From contig JAVXUO010003027.1 in assembly GCA_033065855.1 (NCBI GenBank), positions 157,045 through 221,044 on the forward strand: a stretch of DNA of 64,000 bases. The letters run 5' to 3'. Within the stretch, counting starts at the first letter, position 1; each line of letters begins with the position of its first letter. This DNA comes from Escallonia rubra. Lineage: Eukaryota > Streptophyta > Magnoliopsida > Escalloniales > Escalloniaceae. The translations under genes were made by a program, and so were the position numbers. The notes beneath the pieces are model-generated. The model worked only from the letters and a program-made list of their open reading frames with translations. It did not search any database and was not told where the DNA came from. Shown piece after piece: positions 9,775 to 23,760 of this stretch.

Positions 9775-11235
9775 GAACTTAATTTTGACTATTATATCCT
9801 TAAAGTCACTATTTAATATGAATATAAAAGTTCATATATCTTAAAAACAAAATAGCATACTAGATTTAGAAGAGAAAAAAAAATGACGCTACAATTGAGA
9901 ATATTATCTTGGATGGAATTCTTATTTCTTGATAAATTAATTTTCAAGTTACTAAGCCTAATGTAATTGAAAAATAAATTCTAAACATTCTAAAACTCTA
10001 AATGTTTGATGAACTAACTTACTAGGACTTAATTGTAACTATTGTATCTTTAAAACCACTCTCTAATATGAATATAAAAATTCATATATCTTAAAAACAA
10101 ATATAACAAACTAAAATTAGAAGAGAAAAAAAACGATGCTACAATTGAGAAAATTATCTTGTATGGGATTTTTATTTCTTGATAAATTAATTTCCATATT
10201 ACTAAGCCTTGTATAATTGTAAAACTAACACTAAACGTTCTAAAACTCTAACCGATTCATGAACTAACACATTAGGACTTAATTAACTCTTTACTATGAA
10301 TATAAAAATTCATATATCTTAAAAATAAAAATAGCATACTAGATTTAAAAGACAAAAAAAAAAAAAGATGCTACTATTGAGAATATTATCTTGGATGGGG
10401 TTCTTATATCTTGAGAAGTTAATTTCTATATTGCTAAACCTTATATATATAACTGAAAAATAAATTATAAACGTTCTAAAACTCTAACCGATTCATGAAC
10501 TAACTTATTATGACTTAATTTTGACTATTATATCCTTAAAAGCATTCTCCACTATGAATATAAAAATTTATATATCTTAAAAACAAAAATAACATACTAG
10601 ATTTAGAACAGAAAAAGAGAGAATGATATTGATGTTACATTTGAGAATATGATCTTGGATGGAGTTCTTATATCTTGATAAGTTATTTTTCATATTACTA
10701 AGCCTTATAAATTGAAAAACGAATTCTAAACGTTCTAAAACTGTAACTGATTGATGAACTAACTTACTAGGACTTAATTTTGACTATTATATCCTTAAAA
10801 CAACTCTCTAATATGAATATAAAAATTCTTATTTATTAAAAACGAAAATAACATACTAGATTTAGAAGAGAAAGAAAAATGATGTTGCAATTGAGAATAT
10901 TATCTTGGATGTGGTTCTTATTTCTTAATAAGTTAATTTTCATATTATCAAACCTTATATAATTGAAAAACAATTCTAAACGTTCTAAAATTCTAACTGA
11001 TTAATTAATTAACTTACTAGGACTTAATTTTGACTATTATATCATTAAAATCACTATCTAATATGAATATAAAAATTCATATATTCAAAGAACGAAAATA
11101 ACTAGATCTAGAAGAGAAAAAAATGATGCTACAATTGAGAATATTACCTTGGATAGGGTTCTTATGTCTTGACAAGTTAGTTTCCATATTAGTAAGTCTT
11201 AGATAATTGAAAAACTAATTCTAAACGTTCTAAAA
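9775..11235. repeat. About 250-bp tandem array in Helitron H1
   Basis: About six degenerate units. Each contains GACTTAATTTTGACTATT, ATATGAATATAAAAATTCAT, AATTGAGAATATTATCTTGG and TCTAAACGTTCTAAAA in this order. Starts are near 9777, 10029, 10273, 10512, 10772 and 11020, with a more distant unit near 12070. Similar units lie inverted in Helitron H2. Confidence 0.85.
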
Positions 11236-12735
11236 TAATATAATTTGCTTACCGTAATTGATGTAACGATTTGTTAATATAGTATAGTAGCTCTTAGAAT
11301 CCTTTTGAAAAAAATAAAAAAAATTGACACAAATAACAAATGACTGTACAATTATTATCCATTAAAATTATAATAATTATAAAGCTCATTCATAAATCTG
11401 ATATTTGAAAAGGACTTAAAAGCTATATACTAAACAATGCAATATGTATCTAAAAGTACGCAAATATTATTTTGGATGTGATCTCTACTTTTAAGTTTTT
11501 TTAATTTTGCAGGAACTATATAAGGGATATACGAGGAAGCATGATATAATGTGACAACTTATTCTAAAACTCTAATTATACGATTTTTTTTGGATTTTAT
11601 TTCGAATATTATGTTCTAAGAACTAAGTCTCTCATACAAAGACAAAATACCACGTATCTAAAAAATATAGCTTACGGATATTTAGAAGAAAAAAATTATG
11701 TTACAGTTAATTTAATGTAATAAATGTATGTTTATTTACACATACATAGTCGTTGCAAAAATTATATATATAATATATCAAATCAATAATCAAATTACAG
11801 GACAATGTTTTGCTTTGATAAGACCGAACGATCAAAAAAGTAGCTATATAAGCATATATAAGATTTTGAAACGATATCACATATGTATTAGGAAAAAAAA
11901 AAGAGTGCAATCAAATCAAATAATTCTTAATTACTATGGTGTTCTTAATTGTCTTGGATGAGGTCCTGATTCCTTGATAAGTTAATTTGCATATCAGTAA
12001 GCAATATAATTGAAAAACTAATTTTAATCATTGTAAAACTATAACTAATTAATGAACTAACTTATTAGTACTTAATTTTAACTATTGTATCCTTAAAAGC
12101 ACTTTCTAATATAAATATGCAAATTTATATATAAAAAACGAAAATAACTTATTAGATTTAAAAGAGGGAAAAAATGATGTTATAATTAAGATTGAAGCAA
12201 TAAAAATAATTTAACAATTGATTCATATTTATTTATTTTAATATATACTTACCGTATCGATGTACAGATATATCAAATATAATATATAGCTTTTAGAATC
12301 CTTTAGGTAAAATAAAAAATTGACCATCTTTTTTTGGATTGGACCATACGACTAACAAATGACTGTCTAATTATTATCAATTAAGATTTTAATAATGATA
12401 AAGCTTATTTATAAATATGATAATTGAAAAGGATTTAAGGTTATATACTAAATAGGTTAGTGTATCTAAAGGTATGCCAATATTATTTTTTATGTGATTC
12501 ATATTTTTAAATTTAATTAGTTTTGCGGGAACTCTATGAGGACTATATTAGAAAGTCTTATATAATTGGAGAAATAATTCTAAAAATATTAGGATTTAAT
12601 TTTGACTAACGTGTCTTTTAAATTAACTTTTTCATACGATGAAAAATGTATCTAAAAAACAAAAGTAACATATGAGATTCAGAAGAAAAAAAATATATGT
12701 TACAATTAATTTAAGTTTATTATAATGTAATAAAT

Positions 12736-12782
12736 GTGTGTGTGTGTGTGTGTCTATACACACACACACACACATACACATA
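12736..12782. repeat. (TG)n-(AC)n inverted microsatellite
   Basis: A run of TG (about 12736-12753) followed by TCTATA and a run of AC to about 12775. It can fold into a simple hairpin. Confidence 0.85.
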
Positions 12783-13242
12783 ACATAATCATTGCAAAAA
12801 ATTATCGATGTAACATATAAGATCAATAATGCAATTATAGGACATAATCAAAATAGCTACATCGCATATATGAAATTTTGAAAAGAAATCACGCATGTAT
12901 CAGAAAAAAAATGTATAATTAAATCAAATAATTCTTAATTACTATATTTGAGAACATTTAAAATCTTTAAAATGTAAAAATATATCTATGTAATTCTACA
13001 AAACAAACAGTAAACCAATTCGTTTTGCATAAGGCCTTATGATCAATGAAAAGACTTTTTTATTTATACTTAATTAAGTTTTTCATGAAAAAAAAACTAA
13101 GAGTACACTTAGTAGATATAAAAATTATAACTTGGCAACAGGTCATTGAAGATGTAGAAAATAATTCCAACACTTCAAAATAAGGACACGTCATCTTCAT
13201 AAATTTAATTTTATCATTAGTAGCATCTTACAAGAGTTAAAG

Positions 13243-13360
<118 letters not shown>

Positions 13361-14472
13361 TGAAAATATTGGATATTATGTAGTTGTTCTGTCAAATTTA
13401 CTTTTAATATATTTGAGTAATGAATTTGTTTAAAGTAATTTTACAAAACTTATTATAATTGAATATACACTGACAAATGTTTTCTAATAGGACCGAGTAC
13501 GAAATATATTATTTTTATAGTCGATTAAATTCACATAATAGCAAGACCAATTAATAAATATTAGACTAATTATGAGCTTTGAAACTTAATTTTGACTATA
13601 ATAGAGTCGATTATAACTATGAGTGATAATTGATGTGAGCGTTAAATAACAATTATTTGAACTATTTAATCTCCACCCTGTAATCGTTAGTTTAAAATAA
13701 GGATATTTGTTGAATTTTACAAGGTCAATGTAGTTAACAAGAATAACCCGACAAAAGTTAGTATACAAAAGGTACATTATATTCCGATAAAATAAGAATC
13801 CAAGGAAAATACATTAGATGTAAGAACTATAATTTTATGACAAATTGTAGACCTATAATATGTGGAAAGCAAAATCAACCTTTTAAAGTCGCCCATCTTT
13901 TAAACTATACTTTATCAATGTACTTACAGATCATGTATTATTTTAGACTATTAACACCTTAAGCACTAAAAAGAAAAAGACACATTTTTTACAATTGAAT
14001 GTCTTCACACATGCATTTCACAGAAATTAGAAAAAGATATATGTAAAAATTATTCGAAAAACATGTAACACCTCGAAAACTTTTGAAGTTAAAGAATTAT
14101 ACTCATAAATAACATCTATAATTCAAAAGGGATACGACATAGCCTCGCAATTTTTTAATTTCAACCACAATCCTATTTGTTATTTAGCTTTATATAGCAT
14201 CAGCATGACTATTCTACTACTATAAGTGCGAAGCCAATATTTATTTAAAATATTACTTGACAACTTAAAGTAAAAGTTTAAAGAATGCAAGTATTTACCG
14301 ACTCCACTGTATCGCTATCTATTTTTATAGCCAAATAAGATATTTTTTTAATAATGCTATTGTCTTTTTTGTCTCACGATATTTGGTACATATTAATACA
14401 ATCTTTAAGACCTTATGGTATACTCTATTTTATAAACCGGCCTGAGCTTGGCTCGGGTTACTAGGCTAGTTT

Positions 14473-15360
14473 GTTTAAAAAGTAGAAACCTTCATTTAGA
14501 ATTGCGACACGTGGATTTTAGAACTCTATCTTTGCAACAATTATGATTTTTTAGGAACCTTCTCCTTCTGCGACGTAAGCTTCAACTTTGCATGTGGTAA
14601 TTCCCAAAAACTTAATTGGTCTCTTCATGTAGAGTCCAACTTTTTTCAATTAGATATATACAATTCAAGAATCCTAGTTGTTTTGGTGCCCTTTTTCTTT
14701 GCTACCCTATTTAACTCTTTCCTATGATTTATTATTAGAAAATTCGTAGGTATAATTTACCATATATTTGTAAACTTTATAAAATTAAGAACCAATGATA
14801 CACCTTATAAAATTCTACCTAATCACTATACGTATATATTAGACCCTAATTTTGATTATTAATACCTTATAAGATTCAAGAATCCTATTTGTTTTGGTGT
14901 TCTTTTCTTTTTCTACCTTTGTTTTCGTATTCTTTTTTTTTCCTACCTTATTATTAAACTATTTCCTATCATTTATTATTAGAAAATTTGTAGGTATAAA
15001 ACTAAGAAACCAATCATACACCCTATAAAACTATATCTGTAAACTTTATAAAATTAAGAAACCAATCATACACCTTTATAAAACTCTACCTAATCACTAT
15101 ACTTATCTATTAGGCCCTAATTTTGATTATTAACGCCTCAAAAGCACTTTAAAAGAATTTTTAGAACTTTATCTTTACGTCACGTAGGATTGTTTAGGAA
15201 TTTTCTCCTTCTGACACGTAAGTTTCAGCTTTGCATGTGGTAGTTCCCCAATTTAATTGATCTTTTGATTTAGAGTCCAAATTTTTTGTATTGGATATAT
15301 AAGATTCAAGAATCCTATTTGTTTTAGTGTTCTTTTCTTTTTCTATATCTTATTTAACTC
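14473..15360. repeat. About 400-bp repeat, copies 2 and 3
   Basis: Copy 2 (14473-14890) is a close direct repeat of 9303-9706. Copy 3 (about 14891-15340) is partly rearranged but repeats CCTATTTGTTTT, TTCCTATGATTTATTATT and TAGAACTTTATCTTTACG. These look like subterminal repeats of an older Helitron-like element into which H1 inserted. Confidence 0.75.
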
Positions 15361-16392
15361 CTTCCTATGATTTATTATTCGAAAATGCTCTCCCAACGCC
15401 TAAAGAACGAGCCATTGAACTTCGCCAACTTGGAGATGTCCTTAATCATAGGCATCTTTGCAGTAGTCTCCATTGTAGCCAAAATATTGTCTTAAGTTGT
15501 TGGAGAAATAAGGCAGTAATAGAGACTGAAAAATAGCCTGAGTCGAATGTTATGCACTCTTTCGTTAAGATAATATTTGCTGCCTTATAATCTGCGCAAG
15601 TTAGCAACAAATATGCCTCCCAAGATAAAATAGGCAAAACACTAGTGATTACAGCATATTGCAATCAATAGACAGAAATTTGAGAAAGCGAGCAAGAGAG
15701 AAAAATTCGAAGTGAGAAATGAGTTTGTCATCAACCCTATCTATAGACACCAACAGGTGCCTTGAACATGTGCAATAAGTTGTAACAGTTAAATGACTCT
15801 ACATGTATCATTTAACAGTCATAATCAGCAGACACAATAAACAAGTACAAGCTTTGAACTAAAAGACACCATTAACGGGTGTTATTTGTATTTAAACAGA
15901 ACTGAAAATCTGTTTAATTTATCAACAATCACATTGTTTCAGTCCAAAATTCACACCTAGCGACGATGCGCATATGCAAAATGCAAAGTGCACCTAGAAG
16001 CGCCTTTACGCTCTCGCAGCAGCCGCGGGCTTGCACGCTTGTGTGGTGCACCATACATGTGTGAGTGCATGGCCATGCATACCATGTATTTTTAGAACAA
16101 TATGGTATGTCAATGGCCACTTAAGTACCCTTAACTTTTTTATTTCTCAAGCAATGTAGAAACCCACATTATATCTCTCTAACCAATCAATCTTTTTGGA
16201 CAAACCTTGTACAAAGTTCAATAAGGTAGGGTCCAATTATGAAAAAATTTCAACATCCATCAAAATTTCCAATTACAAAGACTACGGAGGGAGATTGACA
16301 ACGTAGAACTACAGAAATTTCCGACCACAAACAGTAAGGGATTGAGATTGAAAGAAGAATGGTGTCCTCGCATACTGGGGCCTTGTGATGAA
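15361..16392. other. Unassigned segment, possibly LTR-derived
   Basis: Non-coding, of higher complexity than its neighbours. TGTTGGAGAAATAAGG near 15498 resembles the start of some Copia LTRs, but no matching end or target duplication was found. A 69-codon frame (15327-15536) has no recognisable family. It ends where the minus-strand Helitron H2 begins. Confidence 0.3.
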
Positions 16393-19300
16393 CTAGCCCA
16401 GTAATCCGAGCCAAGGTCGGATCGGTTTATAAAATACAATAGAACATAAAGTTTCAAGAAGTATATATATTATTGCGTACCACATATCGTGAGATAAAAA
16501 AGATATTAACAGTATAAAAAATATCTTATTTGGCTATAAAGAATAACCTTTGTATCTATAGTAATGACGACTAACTTAAGTAAAATATCAAAGAATGAAT
16601 TTACCTGCATTACTCCGAACTTTCGTTTATTTAACATCATTGTTTGTTTGATTATGATGCATGTAATTATTATGAGATATTTGCATATACATGTGTATTT
16701 ACCTGTAATTTCTTTACATTGTAGGTTGAAAAATAAAGAATAGATAGCGATACACCGGAGCCGCTAGTTACTTGCTTTCTTTAAGCTTTTGTTATAAGTT
16801 GTCAAGTAGTACTTCAAATGAATATTGGCATAGCACCTAGAGTAATAGAATAGTCACGTCAGTGCCATATAGAGTTAAATAGTGAATACGATTGGAGTTG
16901 TAATTAGAAATGGTGACACTATCACGTATTCCTTTTGAATTATAAATGTTATATATGAATTTCATTCCTTAGCTTCAGAGGGATTCTAAGGTATTATATA
17001 TGTTCTTGAGATTATTATAACGATTAAGTAAAAATTTGAAAGGAATAAAGTTGTATTTCAAATTTAATAGGGCTTATTTATGCACCTTATCACTTTCTAA
17101 TAAGTTATCACTTTTTCTGCAAAAATAATTTTTAACAGAACAACAACATAGTATCTAATATTTTCATATATATTTCTTTATATTATTCTTGTAAGATGCT
17201 AGTAATGAGAAAATTCAAGTTGATGAAGATGAATAGTCCTTGTTTTAGTATGTTGAAATTATTTTTCACATCTTCCATGACTATTATTTGTCGCCAAGTT
17301 ATAATTTCTATATCTACTATATGCATTTAATGATATTGTCTCATGAATTACACTTGTTTTATCACGACATAATATAACTCTAATATCAAAATATGTCGGG
17401 TTATATCTATAACTGTAATGAGCTTGCAAAGTATAACAAAAATTTTGATATATTAGGCTAATATAGTACGACGAGCGTTAATCTACCACTTGCTATTGAA
17501 TTTGCACAATAATCACCACTCATGGTTGTAGTCAATACCATTCTAATTAGAATTAAAACTTAATGTTTATAACTTGTCTAAGATTTACCAATTAGTCTTA
17601 TTTTCATGAAAATTTAATAAAGCATAAATGAAAAGATCTTTTTATTGATTGTAAGGATCCTATATAAAAACGAACTCGTTAATTGTTAGCTTTGTAGAAT
17701 TATATGGATATATTTTTGCATCTTAAAGGTTTTAAATGTTCTCATATATAGAAATTAAGAATTTTGTAATAAAATTGTACCATTATTTTCTAATACATAT
17801 GCGATTTCTTTTCAAAATCTCATTTATGCCATATAGCCACTTTGTTGATCATGCAGTCTTATCAATGATTATTGAACTTCTATTTTAAATAAAGATTTTT
17901 TGCAATGATTATGTTATGCTTAAATATATATACATTCATTAAATTATAACAAATTTAAATTAACTATAACATGATTTTTTCTGCTAAATCTCATATGTTA
18001 TTTTTGTTTTCTAGATATATGACTTTTTATTTTCGTATGAGAGTGTTAGTTTTAAGGACATGATAGTCAAAATTAAAATCATATAGATTAGTATATTTAG
18101 AGTTTTAGAGTTAGTTTTCAGATTATATAAGGCTTTCTAATATAATCCTCATATAGTTCCTCCAAAATTAAAAGATCGATCACATCCAAAATAATATTTA
18201 CATAACTTTAGATACACTAACATGTTAAGTATAAAAACATTAAATCATTTTCAACTATCAAATTTACAAATAAGCTTTATCATTGTTGTAATTTTAATTA
18301 ACAATAATAATACAATTATTTGTTGGTCATGTGCTCCCATCCAAATAATACTGTCAATTTTCTTATTCTACCAAAAAAAAATTTTGAAAGCTATATATTA
18401 TACTGATAAATCTTTACATCAATTACAGTAAGAATATACTAAAATGAAATAAATATGAATCAACTATTACATTATTTTTTAAGGATACAATAGTAAAAAT
18501 TAAGTCTTAATGAGTTTGTTCATTAATTAATTAGAGTTTTAGGATATTTAGAATTAGTTTTTTAATTATATAAAGCTTAGTGATATGAAAATCACTTTAT
18601 CAAGAAATAAGGACCCATTCAAATAATATTTTAGACCTTTAGAGACACTGATGTCTAAAATTTTATTTTGCTTTGAAAATATAATGCGATTACATACAAT
18701 ATTTTTGCATCTTAAAGGTTTAATATAGCAATATTAAGAATTCTTTGATATAATTACACCTTTTCTTTAGAACATATATGAGTTTTTTTTTAAATCGCAT
18801 ATGCTTATGCAGTCACTTTGTTGATCGTATGGTCTTCTTAAAGCAACAAATTATTCAATAATTTAAGTATTCATTTAAATAGTATATAGATAATGTTTTG
18901 TAATTTTTATGCTATGGGTAAATACATAAACATTATTGAATTATAATAACCTTATATTAATTGCAACATACTTTTTTTTTGTTTTAAATCACATCCGTTA
19001 TTTTATTTTCTAGATAGATAATTTTTTATCTTTGTATGAGAGAAAGTTTTAAGAACACGGTAGAAAAATCAAATCCCAAAAAATTAGTATATTTAGTATT
19101 TTAGAATTAGGTTTTAAATTATATATAGCTTCTTAATATAGCCACCATATAGTTCCTCCAAAGTTAAATAAACTTAAAAATAGAAACCAAATTCTTAATA
19201 ATATTTGCATACCTTTAGATTAATTGACATGTTTAGTAATCCTTTTCAACTATAATTCTTAATAATATTCTTAATAATAATTATAAATTCCTTTTCAACT

Positions 19301-20277
19301 ATAATTCTTAATAATATTCTTAATAATTATTATAAATCCTTTTCAACTATCAGATTTACAAATAAGCTTTTTCAACATAACAATTTTAACTAGTAACAAC
19401 GATACAATAATTTGTTGGTCGTGTGGTCTCTCCCAAAAGATAAAGTTAATTTTTTATTTTACCAAAAGGATTCTAAATGCTATATATTATATTGATAAAT
19501 ATTTGCATCAATTTTGATAATGTAACGTTATTTTTTTTTCTCTTTTAAATCTAATATGTTATTTTCATTTTTTAGATATATGAATTTTTATATCCATATC
19601 AAAGAGTGATTTTAAGGATACAATAGTTAAAATTAAGTCATAATAAGTTTATTCCTTTATTAGTTAGAGTTTGAGAAGGTTTAAAATTAGTTTTTCAGGT
19701 ACATAAGAGTTATTGATATGGTAATTAACTTATCAAGATATAATGACCCCTTCCGAAATAAGATTTATTTTAAATCTCATCCACAATAATATTTGATTTC
19801 AAATCTCATTTGTTGTACATTTATTGAATTATAATAACCTTATATCACTTCAAGAAAAACCTTATTCGGAGACGGACTTTTAGCGACGAACACTATTATG
19901 TCGCTAAAAGTGATCTTTAGGTATGGAAAAGACCGTAGTTAAATATCCGTCTCTAAATATTTTTACCGATGGAACACCCCGTTGGTAATAATTTTTAGCA
20001 ACGGTTATTTAGTAACGGATTTATACCGACATAATTTTCGTCGCTAAAAAGGTTTTTAGAATTTTTTTATTTTAAGTTGAATTTTGGAATTATTTTTGTA
20101 AATTAATTAGCAGCGAAGTATTTGCGACGGATACTAATCCGTCGCTAAAATAAATATATTACAAATTATTTTTTTTAACTTTTGGCGACAGAATCATATC
20201 CATCGCCAAATATCTGTCGCTAAAAATGATATTTTTTTAAAACATGACTTTTAGCGAAGGACCTGTAGCGACGTGAT

Positions 20278-20560
20278 GTGTCCGTTGCTAAAAGTCCAAA
20301 AACAAAACCCCTAATCTTCTTTCTCCCCGCCCGCCGCTTTCTATTTTTTCTCTCTCTCTTTCTCTTATTGCCGGTCACCGTCCTCCGTCCTTCGTCCTCC
20401 GTCTTCACCGCCGCACATCACAACCATCACCACTCCGCCGTCCTTCCTCTTCGCCGGCAAGAACCCGTCCCCCACCGTCGCTGCCTACCACTGCCACTGC
20501 CTACCACCTGCCACTGCTGCCGTCCACCGCCCCCCACTTGTACGTATAATTCTATGCTTT
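20278..20560 (+). other. GC-rich proline/serine-coding tract in CACTA 5' region
   Basis: CCG/CCT/CAC-rich sequence giving a proline- and histidine-rich frame from 20278. Composition differs sharply from the surroundings. It may be an untranslated leader or a captured exon; I see no domain. It follows the TTTAGCGAC motifs and precedes the CCTAATTAA satellite. Confidence 0.4.
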
Positions 20561-20689
20561 ATACTTCTAGGAATAGTTACATGTTAGAATTATATGTTAT
20601 ATATGTTTTATATTTTTGTTACATATGCTTTATACATGTATGAATAATTACATGTTTGAATTATATGTCGTAATTGTTATAATGTATAG

Positions 20690-21415
20690 TTGTATTGATA
20701 GTATAAAAAATTAACCATTACTAACCCTAATCAATCCGAATAAACCTAATCAACCCTAATTAAACCTAATTAACCATGATTAACCATAATCAAACCCTAA
20801 TTAAATCCTAATTAAACTCTTAATACATCTCTAATTAAACGCACATCCCTAATTAACCTAATAAACCCTAATTAGTCATAATTAAACCTAATAAAACCTT
20901 ATTAACCTTAATTGAACCCTAATTAAATCCTAATTAAACCCTAATTACCCGAATGAAACTTTAATACATCCCTAATTAACCTAATAAACCCTAATTACCC
21001 TAATTAGTCCTCCGAAAACCCTATTTAACCTAATTACAGCCTAACAATAAGCATTAAGTAACCTAATTAAACGTAATTAAATCCTGATCAGGGTTAAACC
21101 TTAATTATCCTAAATAAATCGTAATGCATCCCTAATTAGCCCTAATTATAACCTAATTACCAAAATGAAGCCCTAATTAACCTTAATTACCCTAATTAAG
21201 CCTATTAACCCTAATTACCCTACGTCATGCTAATTAAACCCTAATACACCCTAATTAATCCTAATAAGCTCTAATTAATCCTAATTAAACCCTAATACAT
21301 CCCTAATTATCCTAAATAAACCTATTAACCCTAATTACCCTACTTAACCCTAATTAAACCCTAGTACATCCCTAATTAGGACTAATAAGCCCTAGTACAT
21401 CTCTAATTAATCCAT
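20690..21415. repeat. CCTAATTAA-type degenerate satellite in CACTA element
   Basis: About 720 bases of irregular repetition of (AC)CCTAATTAA with spacings of about 10-13 bases. It resembles the plant telomere repeat (CCCTAAA) only in part, because the exact heptamer is not maintained. Confidence 0.8.
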
Positions 21416-22122
21416 ATTCCACTGAGAAACGTGAGTCGGCTTCCCACATTAGGAATATCCATCGTTATTTTGTGAAGTCCATTGACAACGAGTTGGTTCA
21501 ACTCATTGCCAATGAATTTTAATTAAAGTGAAATTGGTAATGTATGCAACAATCTTTTCAAAATTTTAGAATTTAAAAAAGATGGTTGCATTTGTTACCA
21601 ATTTTCAAATGCATGCATGCATAAAAACTCTTAGTTCCCGTTCAAAGGTATTCGTTACAAAGTAATGCTTTGTAATGAGCCTTTGGATGTCCAGTTTGGA
21701 CAATTTGGAAAAGCTAAGTGTTTATAAAATAGTGTATCGACTCATGATCTGTATTCTATGTCGTGGATATTTGGTACACGTTCTCCAATGTTTCTCCAGG
21801 TAAAAATAGATTTGGTGTTCTAACATCCGTTAATTCTTGCAAGAGTAAGATTGGACAGATGTTAGAACACCTAATCGATGTCGTGTACTTGCAGAAATAC
21901 GGGGAGTTGCTGCCAAATTTTCTGCAGACATAGGACTAAGCATGAGTTGGTAACTGTTTTATAAACATGTGCTTTTCTGAATGGGATAGGACCACTACAT
22001 ATTGGAGAACGGAAGGGGTATATGTAGACATGTTGTCACATGTATGCATTCATTTTCACATCGACCCTGCCTAATTATTGATTTTAATTTAAGGTGGTAC
22101 ATAGTATGTAATCTCAGTCATC

Positions 22123-22935
22123 ATGTCGATCGATCGAAGTCGGATGAAAAGGAAGAATGATTATGATTTTAAGGATCGCGTTGACGAATTTCTCGAGTTC
22201 GCTTACGCGCATCCTGCACATGTTGACTCTGAGACGATAAGGCGTCCATGCGGTATATGCGAGTTGTTGCATTGGAAAAAGAGAATGGTGGTAAAATGGC
22301 ATCTTCTCGGGTACGGTTTTATGGGTGGAAACACAAAGTGGACGCAGCACGGGGAAATGATAGTATTGTCATCCAAGCCGACTAGTCAAGCTGACGTTAG
22401 GGAGGAGGCACAGTATGATTACCGAGATATGATTATGGATGTTGGGCATGCTAATGTTGAATGGGGTGACTACCACGGCGATGACAGTCCCCAGCAGCCG
22501 AACGATTTGTTGAGAGACGCGGAGGAACCGTTGTGGGATGGAATCTGGAAACACACACAGCTGTCTGCGGTTAGTCGGTTATTACAGTTGAAATCAGACC
22601 ACGAGCTAAGTGAGAAAGGATTTAACGATTTTGTTACTTTTATCAAAGAAATTTTACCAGAGAGTGAAAAGTTGCCCCCGTCGTACTATGATGCGAAGAA
22701 GATGATGAGGAAACTTGGATTGAGCTATGAGCGAATAGATGCGTGCAATAATGACTGTGAATTGTTCTGGAAAGAGAATAAAGACTTGACACGGTGTCCA
22801 GTATTTGATCATTTGAGATATAAACCGGACAAATGGAAAAAGGAAAACATTGCATGGAAGGTACTGCGATATTTTTCCGTTACCCCCAAGGCTTCAGAGG
22901 ATGTACTACTCTTCCAAATACGGCAGAACATATGA
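22123..22935 (+). pseudogene. TNP2-type CACTA transposase, N-terminal fragment
   Basis: The 270-codon frame starts MSIDRSRMKRKNDYDF. Residues 1-80 resemble the transposase-associated domain of plant CACTA proteins: a DRSWM-like start, FLEFAYAHP, and RRPCGICELLHW with paired cysteines. Residues about 125-250 match the segment ahead of the TNP2 catalytic domain (YYDAKKMMRKLGL, DACNNDCELFWKE). The frame is lost near residue 255; homology (RYFPVTPRLQRMY, then TAEHMRAHCETHSNKDPTH) continues in other frames to about 22978 and stops at a run of about 20 G. The catalytic domain is missing, so the element cannot supply its own TNP2 product. Confidence 0.8.
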
Positions 22936-23004
22936 GGGCTCACTGTGAGACTCATAGCAACAAAGATCCCACGCACACGGGGGGGGGGGGGGGGGGGGGT
23001 CGGG

Positions 23005-23760
23005 GGCTCACGACGTCCTCCGATATAAGAATGCGATTAAGCACCCGAACCTGGCACCGGATAAGGTCTGTGCTCTGACGTACACTGAGACACACGTGAG
23101 GAAGAAGGATAAGGACGATCAACACCAGGCAGGGGACTATGTTTCAGATATTTCACGGCAGATCGATGTAAGTTATGAATTAATTTGTTTAGTTTGTTAA
23201 ATTTTGCCTTTGTATTCAATGTTTTTCGCCTTAATGTTTTGAATGTCAAATCATTGTTTTGCAGGCCTCGTACGAACATATCAGGGGGTCTGCGTAGCAG
23301 TCCGGGCAGCCATCAGCATCCACGAGTACCGGCACGGGTACTAGGGGATTGAAGCGATGGCTGGATACACCGAGGGTCGTCAATAGGCCGAAAGGCCGCG
23401 TACATGGCCTCCCCGATACGACTGCAGGTGTCTTAATAGGAGTGTCCCCACCCCCTGCTACCCCTCCACAGATGCAGACACCGACTGTGGGGCGACCGTC
23501 GTTACAAGAGAACGATATCGTCGCATTGCTACAGAGGTGTATAGGATGATCGCGGCGAATAATCAGGTACAACCACTATATACGTTGAGTAAACACTTTA
23601 TATGATTGATATCGAGATTAATGCGTCCGTGCCTTTACATGTAGAGCACTGCTGCTGGACATGCCGAGCCGGATCCGAATCACAGTGCCCTCGTCGACTA
23701 GGACGTTCAGCAGGATCCAGATCTGGGACTCGCCAACCCTGATCAGGCCTTCCCCGGCCT
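23005..23760 (+). pseudogene. Transposase_24 / TnpA-like fragment of CACTA element
   Basis: Directly after the G run, one frame encodes NAIKHPNLAPDKVCALTYTE and THVRKKDKDDQHQAGDYVSD, the pattern of the plant Transposase_24 (Ptta/En/Spm) family. A donor at GTAAGT (about 23169) ends this exon. The next exon begins near 23264 (CAG/GCCTCGTACGAACATATCAG) and continues through RGLKRWLDTPRVVNRPKGRV to LLQRCIG, with one early stop. On CACTA elements this gene (TnpA type) encodes a protein that binds subterminal motifs. Here only its 3' half remains, fused to the TNP2 remnant by the internal deletion. Confidence 0.65.

Noticed and set aside
20690..21415. Possible interstitial telomere array
   Set aside because: The CCCTAAA heptamer is not maintained; the unit is nearer CCTAATTAA and lies inside a CACTA element.
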